5,958 bases of DNA. Source: Candidatus Nealsoniibacteriota bacterium. Its GTDB lineage: Bacteria; Patescibacteriota; Minisyncoccia; Minisyncoccales; RBG-13-42-11. Below, one piece after another: positions 1 to 4,865 of this stretch (the first letter of the stretch is position 1; each line of letters opens with the position of its first letter). Where the stretch lies: the NCBI GenBank assembly GCA_003556525.1, contig PWRH01000088.1, positions 1 to 5,958 of the forward strand, given 5' to 3'. The notes beneath the pieces were generated by a model. It was not told where the DNA came from, did no database searches, and was given only the letters and a program-made list of their open reading frames with translations. The position numbers were made by a program, and so were the translations under genes.

Positions 1-18
1 TGTCCTCCGGGGTTTTTT

Positions 19-52
19 AAAAACAGCGGAGATCTGTTCTCCGCTGTTTTTT
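19..52 (-). terminator. Strong intrinsic terminator, probably bidirectional
   Basis: A perfect 9-bp GC-rich stem, CAGCGGAGA (24-32) with TCTCCGCTG (38-46), encloses a 5-nt loop. An A-run (19-23) lies on the left and a T-run (47-52) on the right, so the hairpin is followed by a U-run when read on either strand. On the minus strand it lies behind the tRNA-Lys gene and would be the final stop of the chaperone operon. On the plus strand it could end a gene lying left of the window, which cannot be seen. Confidence 0.8.
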
Positions 53-86
53 GTATTTGTTTTTTGTGTTTGTTTATTTAATATCT

Positions 87-113
87 AAAACCACGGAAAT
101 TTTCCGTGGTTTT
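87..113 (-). terminator. Hairpin just downstream of tRNA-Lys, probable first terminator
   Basis: The 7-bp core stem CCACGGA (91-97) pairs with TCCGTGG (103-109). It is extended by AAAA (87-90) pairing with TTTT (110-113), with a small A/T loop. On the minus strand it starts 3 nt after the encoded CCA of the tRNA, and its 3' arm ends in UUUU followed by AGAUAUU. The U-run is short, so alone it may be leaky, or it may serve as a 3' processing boundary. The stronger hairpin at 19-52 backs it up. Confidence 0.6.
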
Positions 114-116
114 GAT

Positions 117-192
117 TGGTGCCTCCGACAGGAGTCGAACCTGTAACTTCCGGCTTAAAAGGCCGTTACTCTGCCAATTGAGTTACGGAGGC
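117..192 (-). tRNA. tRNA-Lys (anticodon UUU), CCA encoded
   Basis: The minus strand folds into a standard cloverleaf. The 7-bp acceptor stem is GCCTCCG with CGGAGGC. The D arm is ACTC/GAGT with loop AATTGGCA, the anticodon loop is CTTTTAA (anticodon TTT, at 157-159), the variable loop has 5 nt, and the T arm is ACAGG-TTCGACT-CCTGT. The discriminator A and a genome-encoded CCA follow (117-120). The outermost anticodon-stem pair (27-43) reads A-G and is mismatched; all other stems are paired. The gene starts 4 nt (TTTT) after the dnaJ stop codon, so it is most simply made as the 3' tail of the chaperone transcript and released by RNase P. No separate promoter with correct spacing was found in front of it. 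It decodes AAA/AAG lysine codons, which are abundant in these genes. Confidence 0.95.
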
Positions 193-196
193 AAAA

Positions 197-1294
197 TTAT
201 AATCCTTCTTTCTTTAACTCTTCCAGTAATTCTTTTTGTTTTTTGGTCAGTTTATTCGGCACCTTGATGGCTAAATTAAGATACATATCTCCCTTGCCAA
301 ACCCTGAAAAACGGGGAATTCCCCTGCCTGACATTTTTAAAATTTTACCAGACTCAGTGCCAGCCGGAATTTTAACCGAAACTTTTTTGTTATCCAGGGT
401 CGATACTTCTATCAATCCTCCCAAAACAGCCTGACTCAAAGAAATCGGAACCTTAATATACAAATCGTCACCCTTTCTTTTAAATACAGAGTGCGGCCTA
501 ACAGTAATTCTAACATATAAATCACCGGTTTTTCCAGCCCGCCTGCCTGCGTTTCCTTTACCTTTAATTTTAAAAACCTGGTTTGTATCTACTCCTTTTG
601 GAATAAAAAATTTGATTTCTTCTTCTCCCTTGATTCTTCCTTCTCCTTTACAAACATTACAGGGTTTTTCCGGCTTAAAGCCTTCTCCGCTACATTCAGG
701 GCAAACACTGGTTTTGGTAAAAGAGCCAAAGGGAGTTCTTTTTATTTGTTGGACCGATCCGGTTCCACGACAAGAAAAACACTCCTTAACCTTTGTTCCC
801 GGTTCTGCTCCAACTCCTTGGCATCTGGCACAAGAAATAAGTTTGCTTAAAACAATTTTTCTTTCTTTTCCTTCCATAACTTCCTCTAAAGGAATCTCTA
901 TCTCAACCTCGATATCTTTGCCTTGCCTAAAGTCTTTTTTCGGGCCGGCTTGGCCAAACCCGAAAAAATCTTCCATCAAATCACCCAGATCACCAAAATC
1001 AAACTCAAAATTCATATTATCTTGACCGTATCCCTGTCTTGCCCAGGAAGAACCAAAACCAAAGCCTTGCTCCGGCCCGCTTCCTCCTTCAAAAACTCTG
1101 CCGAATTTATCGTATTGAGCCCTTTTGTCTTTATTTGAAAGAACCTGATAAGCCTCGCTAATCTCTTTAAACTTCTTTTCGTCTCCACCTTTATCAGGAT
1201 GATATTTATGGGCTAGCTTATAGTAAGCTTTTTTGATTTCTTCTGCAGAGGCTGTTTTGTTAACACCTAAAATTTGATAGTAGTCTTTTGACAT
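197..1294 (-). CDS. dnaJ: Chaperone protein DnaJ (Hsp40, type I)
   Basis: This is the cytoplasmic co-chaperone that binds unfolded clients, passes them to DnaK and stimulates DnaK's ATP hydrolysis. All parts of a type I DnaJ are visible in 365 residues. The J domain (about 1-66) has the essential HPD at 32-34 and ends in YDKFG. A Gly/Phe-rich segment (about 67-118) contains DLMEDFFGFG. The zinc-binding domain has four CxxCxGxG repeats starting at C155, C172, C198 and C212, with all eight cysteines intact. The C-terminal beta domains (about 220-345) carry GTESGKILKMSGRGIP, and a Lys/Glu helix ends the protein. Length is close to the usual 370-380. The ATG lies 15 nt after the dnaK stop. That gap is an A/T repeat (AAAT units) with no Shine-Dalgarno, so translational coupling to dnaK is likely. 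The start is fixed by the conserved MSKDYYQILGV opening. A tRNA-Lys gene follows 4 nt after the TAA. Confidence 0.97.
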   Translation of the reverse strand: MSKDYYQILGVNKTASAEEIKKAYYKLAHKYHPDKGGDEKKFKEISEAYQVLSNKDKRAQYDKFGRVFEGGSGPEQGFGFGSSWARQGYGQDNMNFEFDFGDLGDLMEDFFGFGQAGPKKDFRQGKDIEVEIEIPLEEVMEGKERKIVLSKLISCARCQGVGAEPGTKVKECFSCRGTGSVQQIKRTPFGSFTKTSVCPECSGEGFKPEKPCNVCKGEGRIKGEEEIKFFIPKGVDTNQVFKIKGKGNAGRRAGKTGDLYVRITVRPHSVFKRKGDDLYIKVPISLSQAVLGGLIEVSTLDNKKVSVKIPAGTESGKILKMSGRGIPRFSGFGKGDMYLNLAIKVPNKLTKKQKELLEELKKEGL

Positions 1295-1309
1295 CTTTAT
1301 TTATTTATT

Positions 1310-3259
1310 TTATTCTGTCTTACCTTCTTGTCCTTCTTCTTTTTTATCTTCTTGCTCTTCTTCTGTTTTTACCTCTTCTGCATTTTCAGGACCGGACCCT
1401 TCTTGCTTTCCTTCTTCAGGCTTTGCTTCTTGGGCGGCCTTATACATTTCAGCTCCTATCTTTTGAAGAACTTCGGATAAATCCGCATTTTTTTGCTTCA
1501 ATTCATCCATATTATCACCTTCTTTGGCTTTTTTCAATGCTTCAATTTTTTCCTCAACCTCTTTTTTTAATTCAGCTGAAATCTTCTCACCGGAATCCCT
1601 AATTGTTTTTTCTCCGGTATAAATAAGGCTGTCGGCCATATTTTTAATCTCAATTGTTTCTTGTTTTTTCTTGTCTTCTTCCGCATGCATTTCAGCTTCC
1701 TTCTTTAGTTTTTCCACCTCTTCTTTTGAAAGGCCGGTAGAGCCCTCTATTCTAATTGATTGAGATTTGTTTGTTGCTCTATCTTTTGCAGTAACATTTA
1801 AAATCCCATTGGCGTCAATATCAAAAGAAACTTCGATTTGAGGCACGCCTCTTGGTGCAGGCGGAATTCCATCAAGCATAAATCTGCCCAAACTTTTATT
1901 GTCTTGAGCCATTGGCCGCTCACCTTGCAGGACATGAATTTCCACTGATGTTTGACTGTCGCCGGCAGTTGAAAAAACTTGGCTTTTACTTGTTGGTACG
2001 GTTGTATTTTTCGGAATCAAAACAGTACTAACGCCACCCAATGTTTCAATGCCCAAAGAAAGCGGAGTAACATCCAAAAGCAAAACATCTTTTACTCCAC
2101 CTTGCATAATTCCTGCCTGAACCGCTGCTCCAATAGCAACCACCTCGTCAGGGTTAATTTCCCTATTTGGTTCTTTGTTAAACATTTTTTTCAGCTCTTC
2201 GTGAATCTTGGGCATTCTGGTTTGCCCACCAACCAAAACTATTTCTTCGATATCTTTAGCCTCCAAATTAGCTTCTTTTAATGTTTCTTTAACCAGCTTC
2301 ATAGATTTATCAATATATTCCTCTACCAATTCTTCCAGTTTTGACCTGGTCAGCTTGTAGTAAAAATGTTTTGGTCCGGCAGAGTCGGCAGAAATAAAAG
2401 GCAGGTTAATCTCTGTTTCCAAAGCGGAAGATAATTCTATTTTTGCTTTTTCTGCAGCTTCTTTCAGTCTTTGAATAGCCAACTGGTCTTTTGACAGATC
2501 AATCCCTTCATTTTTTTTGAATTCATCGACCAAAAAATTCATAATTTTCTGATCAAAATCATCTCCGCCCAAATGAGTATCTCCGCCGGTTGCCTTTACT
2601 TCTATGGTATCTTCGGAAACATCCAAAATAGATATATCGAAGGTTCCTCCGCCAAAATCATAAACAATAATCTGTTCACCTTTTTTCTTGTTCAAGCCGT
2701 AAGCCAGAGCTGCGGCTGTCGGTTCGTTAATAACTCTTTTAACGTTAAACCCGGCAATCTCTCCGGCAATCTTAGTTGCTTTTCTTTGGCTGTCGTCAAA
2801 ATAAGCCGGACAAGTAATAACCGCTTCTGTTATTTTTTCACCCAGTTTTTCTTCGGCGTCAGCTTTTAGTTTTTGCAAAACCATGGCTGAAATTTCTGCA
2901 GGCTTAAACCACTTTCCCTGTTCTGAGCCTGTCGAAGAATCACCCATTTTTATCTCAACTCCGCCATCAGGCGCTTCCCTCAACTCATAAGGCAAAAGTT
3001 TTTTATCTTTTTGGACTTCCGGGTCGGAAAAACGTCGACCAATCAGTCTTTTGGCGGAAAATATGGTGTTTTTAGGGTTTGTTACTTGTTGCCTTTTGGC
3101 AGAAACCCCTGTTAACCTTTCTCCGTTTTTAGTAATAGCGACAATCGAAGGCGTTGTTCTTGCCCCCTCTTTGTTTTCAATTATTTTCGGCTCTCCGGCC
3201 TCTATTGCTGCCATTGCCGAAAAAGTTGTTCCTAAATCAATACCTAAAATTTTTGACAT
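1310..3259 (-). CDS. dnaK: Chaperone protein DnaK (Hsp70)
   Basis: This is the ATP-driven cytoplasmic chaperone that holds and refolds client proteins with DnaJ and GrpE. The 649 residues show the full Hsp70 plan. The nucleotide-binding domain (1 to about 388) has phosphate loop GIDLGTT (6-12), catalytic K70, INEPTAAALAYG (177-188), YDFGGGTFDIS (200-210) and LVGGQTRMP (342-350). The allosteric linker DVLLLD is at 391-396. A substrate-binding beta domain (about 397-508) and helical lid (about 510-610) follow. The Glu/Lys/Gln-rich tail (about 611-649) lacks the EEVK-like end of many bacterial DnaKs. Residues 108-115 (SSTGSEQG) look like an in-frame insertion made by a repeat element (see the repeat entry). 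The conserved MSKILGIDLGTT opening fixes the start. The 32 bases before the ATG are purely A/T, without a Shine-Dalgarno. The gene is third in the operon, after a 137-nt gap from grpE. Confidence 0.98.
   Translation of the reverse strand: MSKILGIDLGTTFSAMAAIEAGEPKIIENKEGARTTPSIVAITKNGERLTGVSAKRQQVTNPKNTIFSAKRLIGRRFSDPEVQKDKKLLPYELREAPDGGVEIKMGDSSTGSEQGKWFKPAEISAMVLQKLKADAEEKLGEKITEAVITCPAYFDDSQRKATKIAGEIAGFNVKRVINEPTAAALAYGLNKKKGEQIIVYDFGGGTFDISILDVSEDTIEVKATGGDTHLGGDDFDQKIMNFLVDEFKKNEGIDLSKDQLAIQRLKEAAEKAKIELSSALETEINLPFISADSAGPKHFYYKLTRSKLEELVEEYIDKSMKLVKETLKEANLEAKDIEEIVLVGGQTRMPKIHEELKKMFNKEPNREINPDEVVAIGAAVQAGIMQGGVKDVLLLDVTPLSLGIETLGGVSTVLIPKNTTVPTSKSQVFSTAGDSQTSVEIHVLQGERPMAQDNKSLGRFMLDGIPPAPRGVPQIEVSFDIDANGILNVTAKDRATNKSQSIRIEGSTGLSKEEVEKLKKEAEMHAEEDKKKQETIEIKNMADSLIYTGEKTIRDSGEKISAELKKEVEEKIEALKKAKEGDNMDELKQKNADLSEVLQKIGAEMYKAAQEAKPEEGKQEGSGPENAEEVKTEEEQEDKKEEGQEGKTE
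2915..2939 (-). repeat. REP-like TTCGACAGGCTCAG repeat inserted in frame in dnaK
   Basis: On the minus strand the core CTTCGACAGGCTCAG (2923-2937) is bordered by bases that pair with each other: TTCT and AGAA at the ends of the 19-nt unit 2921-2939. This gives an imperfect hairpin. The core resembles a dispersed short palindromic repeat (CTTCGACA[A/G]GCTCAG) that I recall from many bacterial genomes, including CPR; that is memory, not a search. It encodes residues 108-115 of DnaK, SSTGSEQG. Removing these 8 residues restores a typical Hsp70 reading, VEIKMGD-KWFKPAEISA, so an insertion of about 24 nt that preserved the frame is the simplest explanation. The exact ends cannot be set from one sequence. 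No second copy was seen in this window. Confidence 0.65.
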
Positions 3260-3317
3260 AATAAATAATAAATTAAATTAATAATTAATAAGTTTTCAGT
3301 AAATAAATTGGACCTTG

Positions 3318-3346
3318 ATTCTATTTTTGACCGATTCGGTCAAAAA
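3318..3346 (-). promoter_or_regulatory. Perfect 10-bp inverted repeat upstream of dnaK, possible operator or mRNA hairpin
   Basis: TTTTTGACCG (3324-3333) and CGGTCAAAAA (3337-3346) are exact reverse complements around a 3-nt centre. The T-run is on the 5' side and the A-run on the 3' side on both strands, so this is not an intrinsic terminator. It sits in the 137-nt gap between grpE and dnaK. Directly beside it on the minus strand is TAGAAT (3323-3318), a plausible -10 box, but a good -35 at the right distance is missing; TTGACC is only 14 nt away. It may be a repressor site on an internal dnaK promoter, or an RNA stem that marks a cleavage or stability boundary before dnaK. The sequence does not decide between these. 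Confidence 0.45.
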
Positions 3347-3354
3347 CAGCCTTA

Positions 3355-3398
3355 AAACCCAAAAGTTATTTTACTTTTATTTTTTCTTTTAAGGGTTT
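3355..3398 (-). other. Possible stem-loop overlapping the grpE stop codon
   Basis: AAACCC plus AAAAG (3355-3365) can pair with CTTTT plus GGGTTT (3386-3398), with a 2-nt AA bulge and a 20-nt A/T-rich loop. The right arm reaches into the grpE stop codon (3397-3399). There is no U-run behind it on the minus strand, so it is not a standard terminator. It could tune mRNA decay between grpE and dnaK, or be a chance product of A/T-rich sequence. Confidence 0.25.
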
Positions 3399-3909
3399 AT
3401 TTGTTGACTCTAACTTTGGCAGGTCTTAATAGTTTGTCGTTAATTTTGTATCCTTTTTGGATTTCATCAATAACAATATCCGGCTCCTTATCTTCAATTT
3501 TTATTTGATCTATTGCTTCATGTAAATGAGGGTCAAACTCTTTACCAATCGATTCTATTGGTTCAACATTGTAGCTTTTAAGAAAATCTTCAATCTGTTT
3601 TTTAATTTGAATAATGCCTCTTACATTTTCATCATCTTTCAATTCTTCGGGCATTTTTTTCTCAGCCATTTCAAAGTTATCCAAAATAGGCAAAATTTTT
3701 AAAAGAAACTCTTCTTGCGCATAGCTTAAAAAGTTTTTCATTCTTTCCGATTCTTCTCTTTTATAGTTCAAAAAATCCGCTTTGGCTCTTTGCCAACCTG
3801 CCAAATATTCATCTTTTTGGGCCAAACAATCCTGCAGCTCCTTTTCAATCTCACTAAAATCTTTTTCTTTTGGTTTTTCTTTACGGCTGTTTTTATTTTC
3901 TTTGCTCAT
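3397..3909 (-). CDS. grpE: Protein GrpE, nucleotide exchange factor for DnaK
   Basis: GrpE acts as a cytoplasmic dimer that opens the DnaK nucleotide cleft and releases ADP, restarting the chaperone cycle. The 170-residue protein has the expected layout. A charged, disordered N-terminus (1 to about 17) leads into a long coiled-coil helix (about 18-70, with RAKADFLNYKRE at 41-52). ILPILDNFEMA follows at 72-82, then the four-helix-bundle region. The beta-wing DnaK-binding head carries FDPHLHEAI (125-133) and QKGYKINDKLLRPAKVRV (151-168). Its length is a little below the E. coli protein (about 197), mostly through a shorter N-terminus. The ATG lies inside the end of hrcA, overlapping it by 17 nt in another frame. 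No Shine-Dalgarno is seen, so translation is probably coupled to hrcA. The gene order hrcA-grpE-dnaK-dnaJ is the classic one of Gram-positive-type CIRCE operons. Confidence 0.96.
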   Translation of the reverse strand: MSKENKNSRKEKPKEKDFSEIEKELQDCLAQKDEYLAGWQRAKADFLNYKREESERMKNFLSYAQEEFLLKILPILDNFEMAEKKMPEELKDDENVRGIIQIKKQIEDFLKSYNVEPIESIGKEFDPHLHEAIDQIKIEDKEPDIVIDEIQKGYKINDKLLRPAKVRVNK

Positions 3910-4645
3910 CTAAATTTTTAATTAAACAATTTAATAAATTAATATTTTTATTGTAATCCATTCTTTTGGGACCGAATATTGCCAAGACTCCGCTCCCCTT
4001 TAATTTCGCTTTTTCCTTTTCCGGAAAAAAGCACCTGGTAACTATTATACTAAATTCTTTTGCCTTGGCAAATTGGTTTTCATCTCCAATATAAACATTT
4101 ATCGGCAGGCTCGAATCAAAGTCATCTTCAAAGCCAACTATTTCTTTTTCAAAAAATTCTATAGTTTCAATAAGATTATCGATTATTTCTTTTTCCGAAA
4201 ATTCAGGTTCCTTAATTATTCTTGCCCAACCCTCTTTCCAAGAAACTTGATGTTCAAACAAATAGCCCAAAGTCAGGCTTGAGGAAATTAAGGCAACTTC
4301 CCTGGTTAAGTCCTGCAATAATTTTATTGAACCGGCCACCTCCTCTTTAAAAAACAGATTATCAACATCCAAACCAAAACTGTCCTCTATGCCCGATTCT
4401 TTATTAAATAAACTATCGACAAAAAAACGATAACCTTTATCCGTAGGAATTCTTCCTGCAGAAGTATGAGGTTGGAAAATTAACCCGGCATTCGTTAATT
4501 TTTGCATCTCTACCCTGATACTGGCCGGACATATGTCAAAGTCATGCTCTTTTTCCAAAAACTTCGAACTAATCGGCCGAGCCGACTTAATATATTCCTC
4601 TACAATAATATTCAATATTCTTTCTTGTCTTTCGGTTAACTCCAT
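3893..4645 (-). CDS. hrcA: Heat-inducible transcription repressor HrcA (short form)
   Basis: HrcA represses chaperone operons by binding the CIRCE inverted repeat. In other bacteria its activity depends on chaperonin GroEL, which gives heat-shock feedback. The N-terminal winged helix-turn-helix (about 3-75) is very clear. It has LTERQERILNIIVEEYI, a recognition region with ASIRVEMQKL (41-50), and the HrcA signature QPHTSAGRIPTDKGYRFFVDSL (58-79). A GAF-like ligand/dimer domain follows, with VYIGDEN (184-190) and GPKRMDY (225-231). At 250 residues it is about 90 shorter than the usual 340 or so. The loss appears to lie in the middle and C-terminal domains, and there is no frameshift. The ATG is about 30 nt behind the likely transcription start and has no strong Shine-Dalgarno. 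The operator at 4691-4719, just upstream, implies autoregulation of the whole operon. Confidence 0.93.
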   Translation of the reverse strand: MELTERQERILNIIVEEYIKSARPISSKFLEKEHDFDICPASIRVEMQKLTNAGLIFQPHTSAGRIPTDKGYRFFVDSLFNKESGIEDSFGLDVDNLFFKEEVAGSIKLLQDLTREVALISSSLTLGYLFEHQVSWKEGWARIIKEPEFSEKEIIDNLIETIEFFEKEIVGFEDDFDSSLPINVYIGDENQFAKAKEFSIIVTRCFFPEKEKAKLKGSGVLAIFGPKRMDYNKNINLLNCLIKNLDEQRK

Positions 4646-4682
4646 AAATATTTCTTATTTTTAAAAGGTGTTCTTTTATAAT

Positions 4683-4709
4683 ATTATAAAACTATCACTC
4701 CCCTGTCAA
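4683..4709 (-). promoter_or_regulatory. Housekeeping sigma promoter of the hrcA operon
   Basis: On the minus strand a perfect -35 TTGACA (4709-4704) is followed after 15 nt by a perfect -10 TATAAT (4688-4683). A 17-nt spacing to the weaker overlapping TAATAT (4686-4681) is also possible. Transcription would begin near 4675, leaving a leader of about 30 nt before hrcA. The -35 sits inside the CIRCE spacer and one CIRCE arm fills most of the -35/-10 spacer, so HrcA binding would block RNA polymerase directly. Confidence 0.75.
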
Positions 4710-4719
4710 GAGTGATAGT
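4691..4719. promoter_or_regulatory. CIRCE operator (HrcA binding site)
   Basis: ACTATCACTC (4691-4700) and GAGTGATAGT (4710-4719) are exact reverse complements separated by 9 nt. This is the CIRCE architecture, TTAGCACTC-N9-GAGTGCTAA. Each 9-nt arm matches the consensus at 7 of 9 positions. The two differences occur symmetrically in both arms, so the palindrome is kept perfect. Its place directly in front of hrcA and over the promoter fits classic HrcA autorepression. Confidence 0.9.
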
Positions 4720-4742
4720 AGTGATGGCAAGCCATAAACTAT
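4715..4742. repeat. Composite inverted repeat next to CIRCE
   Basis: ATAGT (4715-4719) pairs with ACTAT (4738-4742), and inside them ATGGC (4724-4728) pairs with GCCAT (4731-4735) around AA. The internal spacers are unequal (4 and 2 nt). The outer left arm is shared with the CIRCE right arm. The centre is too tight for a good RNA hairpin, so a DNA-binding site in the divergent promoter region is more likely than an RNA structure. It may be chance. Confidence 0.3.
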
Positions 4743-4751
4743 AAAAATATT

Positions 4752-4778
4752 TTTACAATTTAAAAAACATGTTAAAAT
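4752..4778 (+). promoter_or_regulatory. Possible promoter for the divergent glycosyltransferase gene
   Basis: TTTACA (4752-4757) lies 15 nt before TAAAAT (4773-4778). The -10 is preceded by TG plus one base (TGT), the extended -10 motif that can compensate for imperfect spacing. The start would be near 4785, giving a leader of about 80 nt. The region is A/T-rich, so false matches are easy, but no better candidate was seen between CIRCE and the ATG at 4866. Confidence 0.4.
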
Positions 4779-4841
4779 ATTCTAATGGTCATAATGGAGT
4801 TTGTTTTTTAAAAGGCCAATACTCCAAATAACAATTAACCC

Positions 4842-4857
4842 GGCTAATTTTTTAGCC
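4842..4857 (+). other. Small hairpin in the leader of the glycosyltransferase gene
   Basis: GGCTAA (4842-4847) and TTAGCC (4852-4857) form a 6-bp stem with a TTTT loop, ending 8 nt before the ATG at 4866. It occupies the place where a Shine-Dalgarno would normally be. No U-run follows, so it is not a terminator. It may weakly limit ribosome access, or may be incidental. Confidence 0.3.
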
Positions 4858-4865
4858 CAAACAAT

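Noticed and set aside
196..201. TATAAT on the minus strand across the dnaJ stop codon, as a tRNA-Lys promoter
   Set aside because: It ends only 3 nt before the mature tRNA 5' end, so transcription would start inside the tRNA. The -35 position reads GGAAGA, which is a poor match.
612..1025. Open frame of 137 codons on the plus strand
   Set aside because: It is antisense to dnaJ, whose frame is fully explained by conserved domains. The translation is low-complexity Ser/Pro/Leu-rich with no recognisable motif.
1295..1309. AAAT repeat between dnaK and dnaJ as a phase-variable tract
   Set aside because: It has only three full units plus a partial, in A/T-rich spacer. It could affect spacing slightly, but nothing shows variation.
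1288..3281. Several plus-strand open frames of 70-105 codons opposite dnaK
   Set aside because: They are shadows of a highly conserved gene, with no family-like motifs and no supporting start signals.
3324..3346. Inverted repeat as an intrinsic terminator between grpE and dnaK
   Set aside because: On both strands the T-run precedes the stem and A residues follow it; a terminator needs the U-run after the stem.
4795..4826. TGGAGT and ACTCCA pair as a leader stem or riboswitch
   Set aside because: Only 6 bp close a 20-nt A/T-rich loop, and no known riboswitch core was recognised.
4769..4831. 20-residue plus-strand frame before the glycosyltransferase, as a leader peptide
   Set aside because: Its ATG overlaps the likely -10 box, it has no ribosome binding site, and the composition shows no regulatory run of codons.
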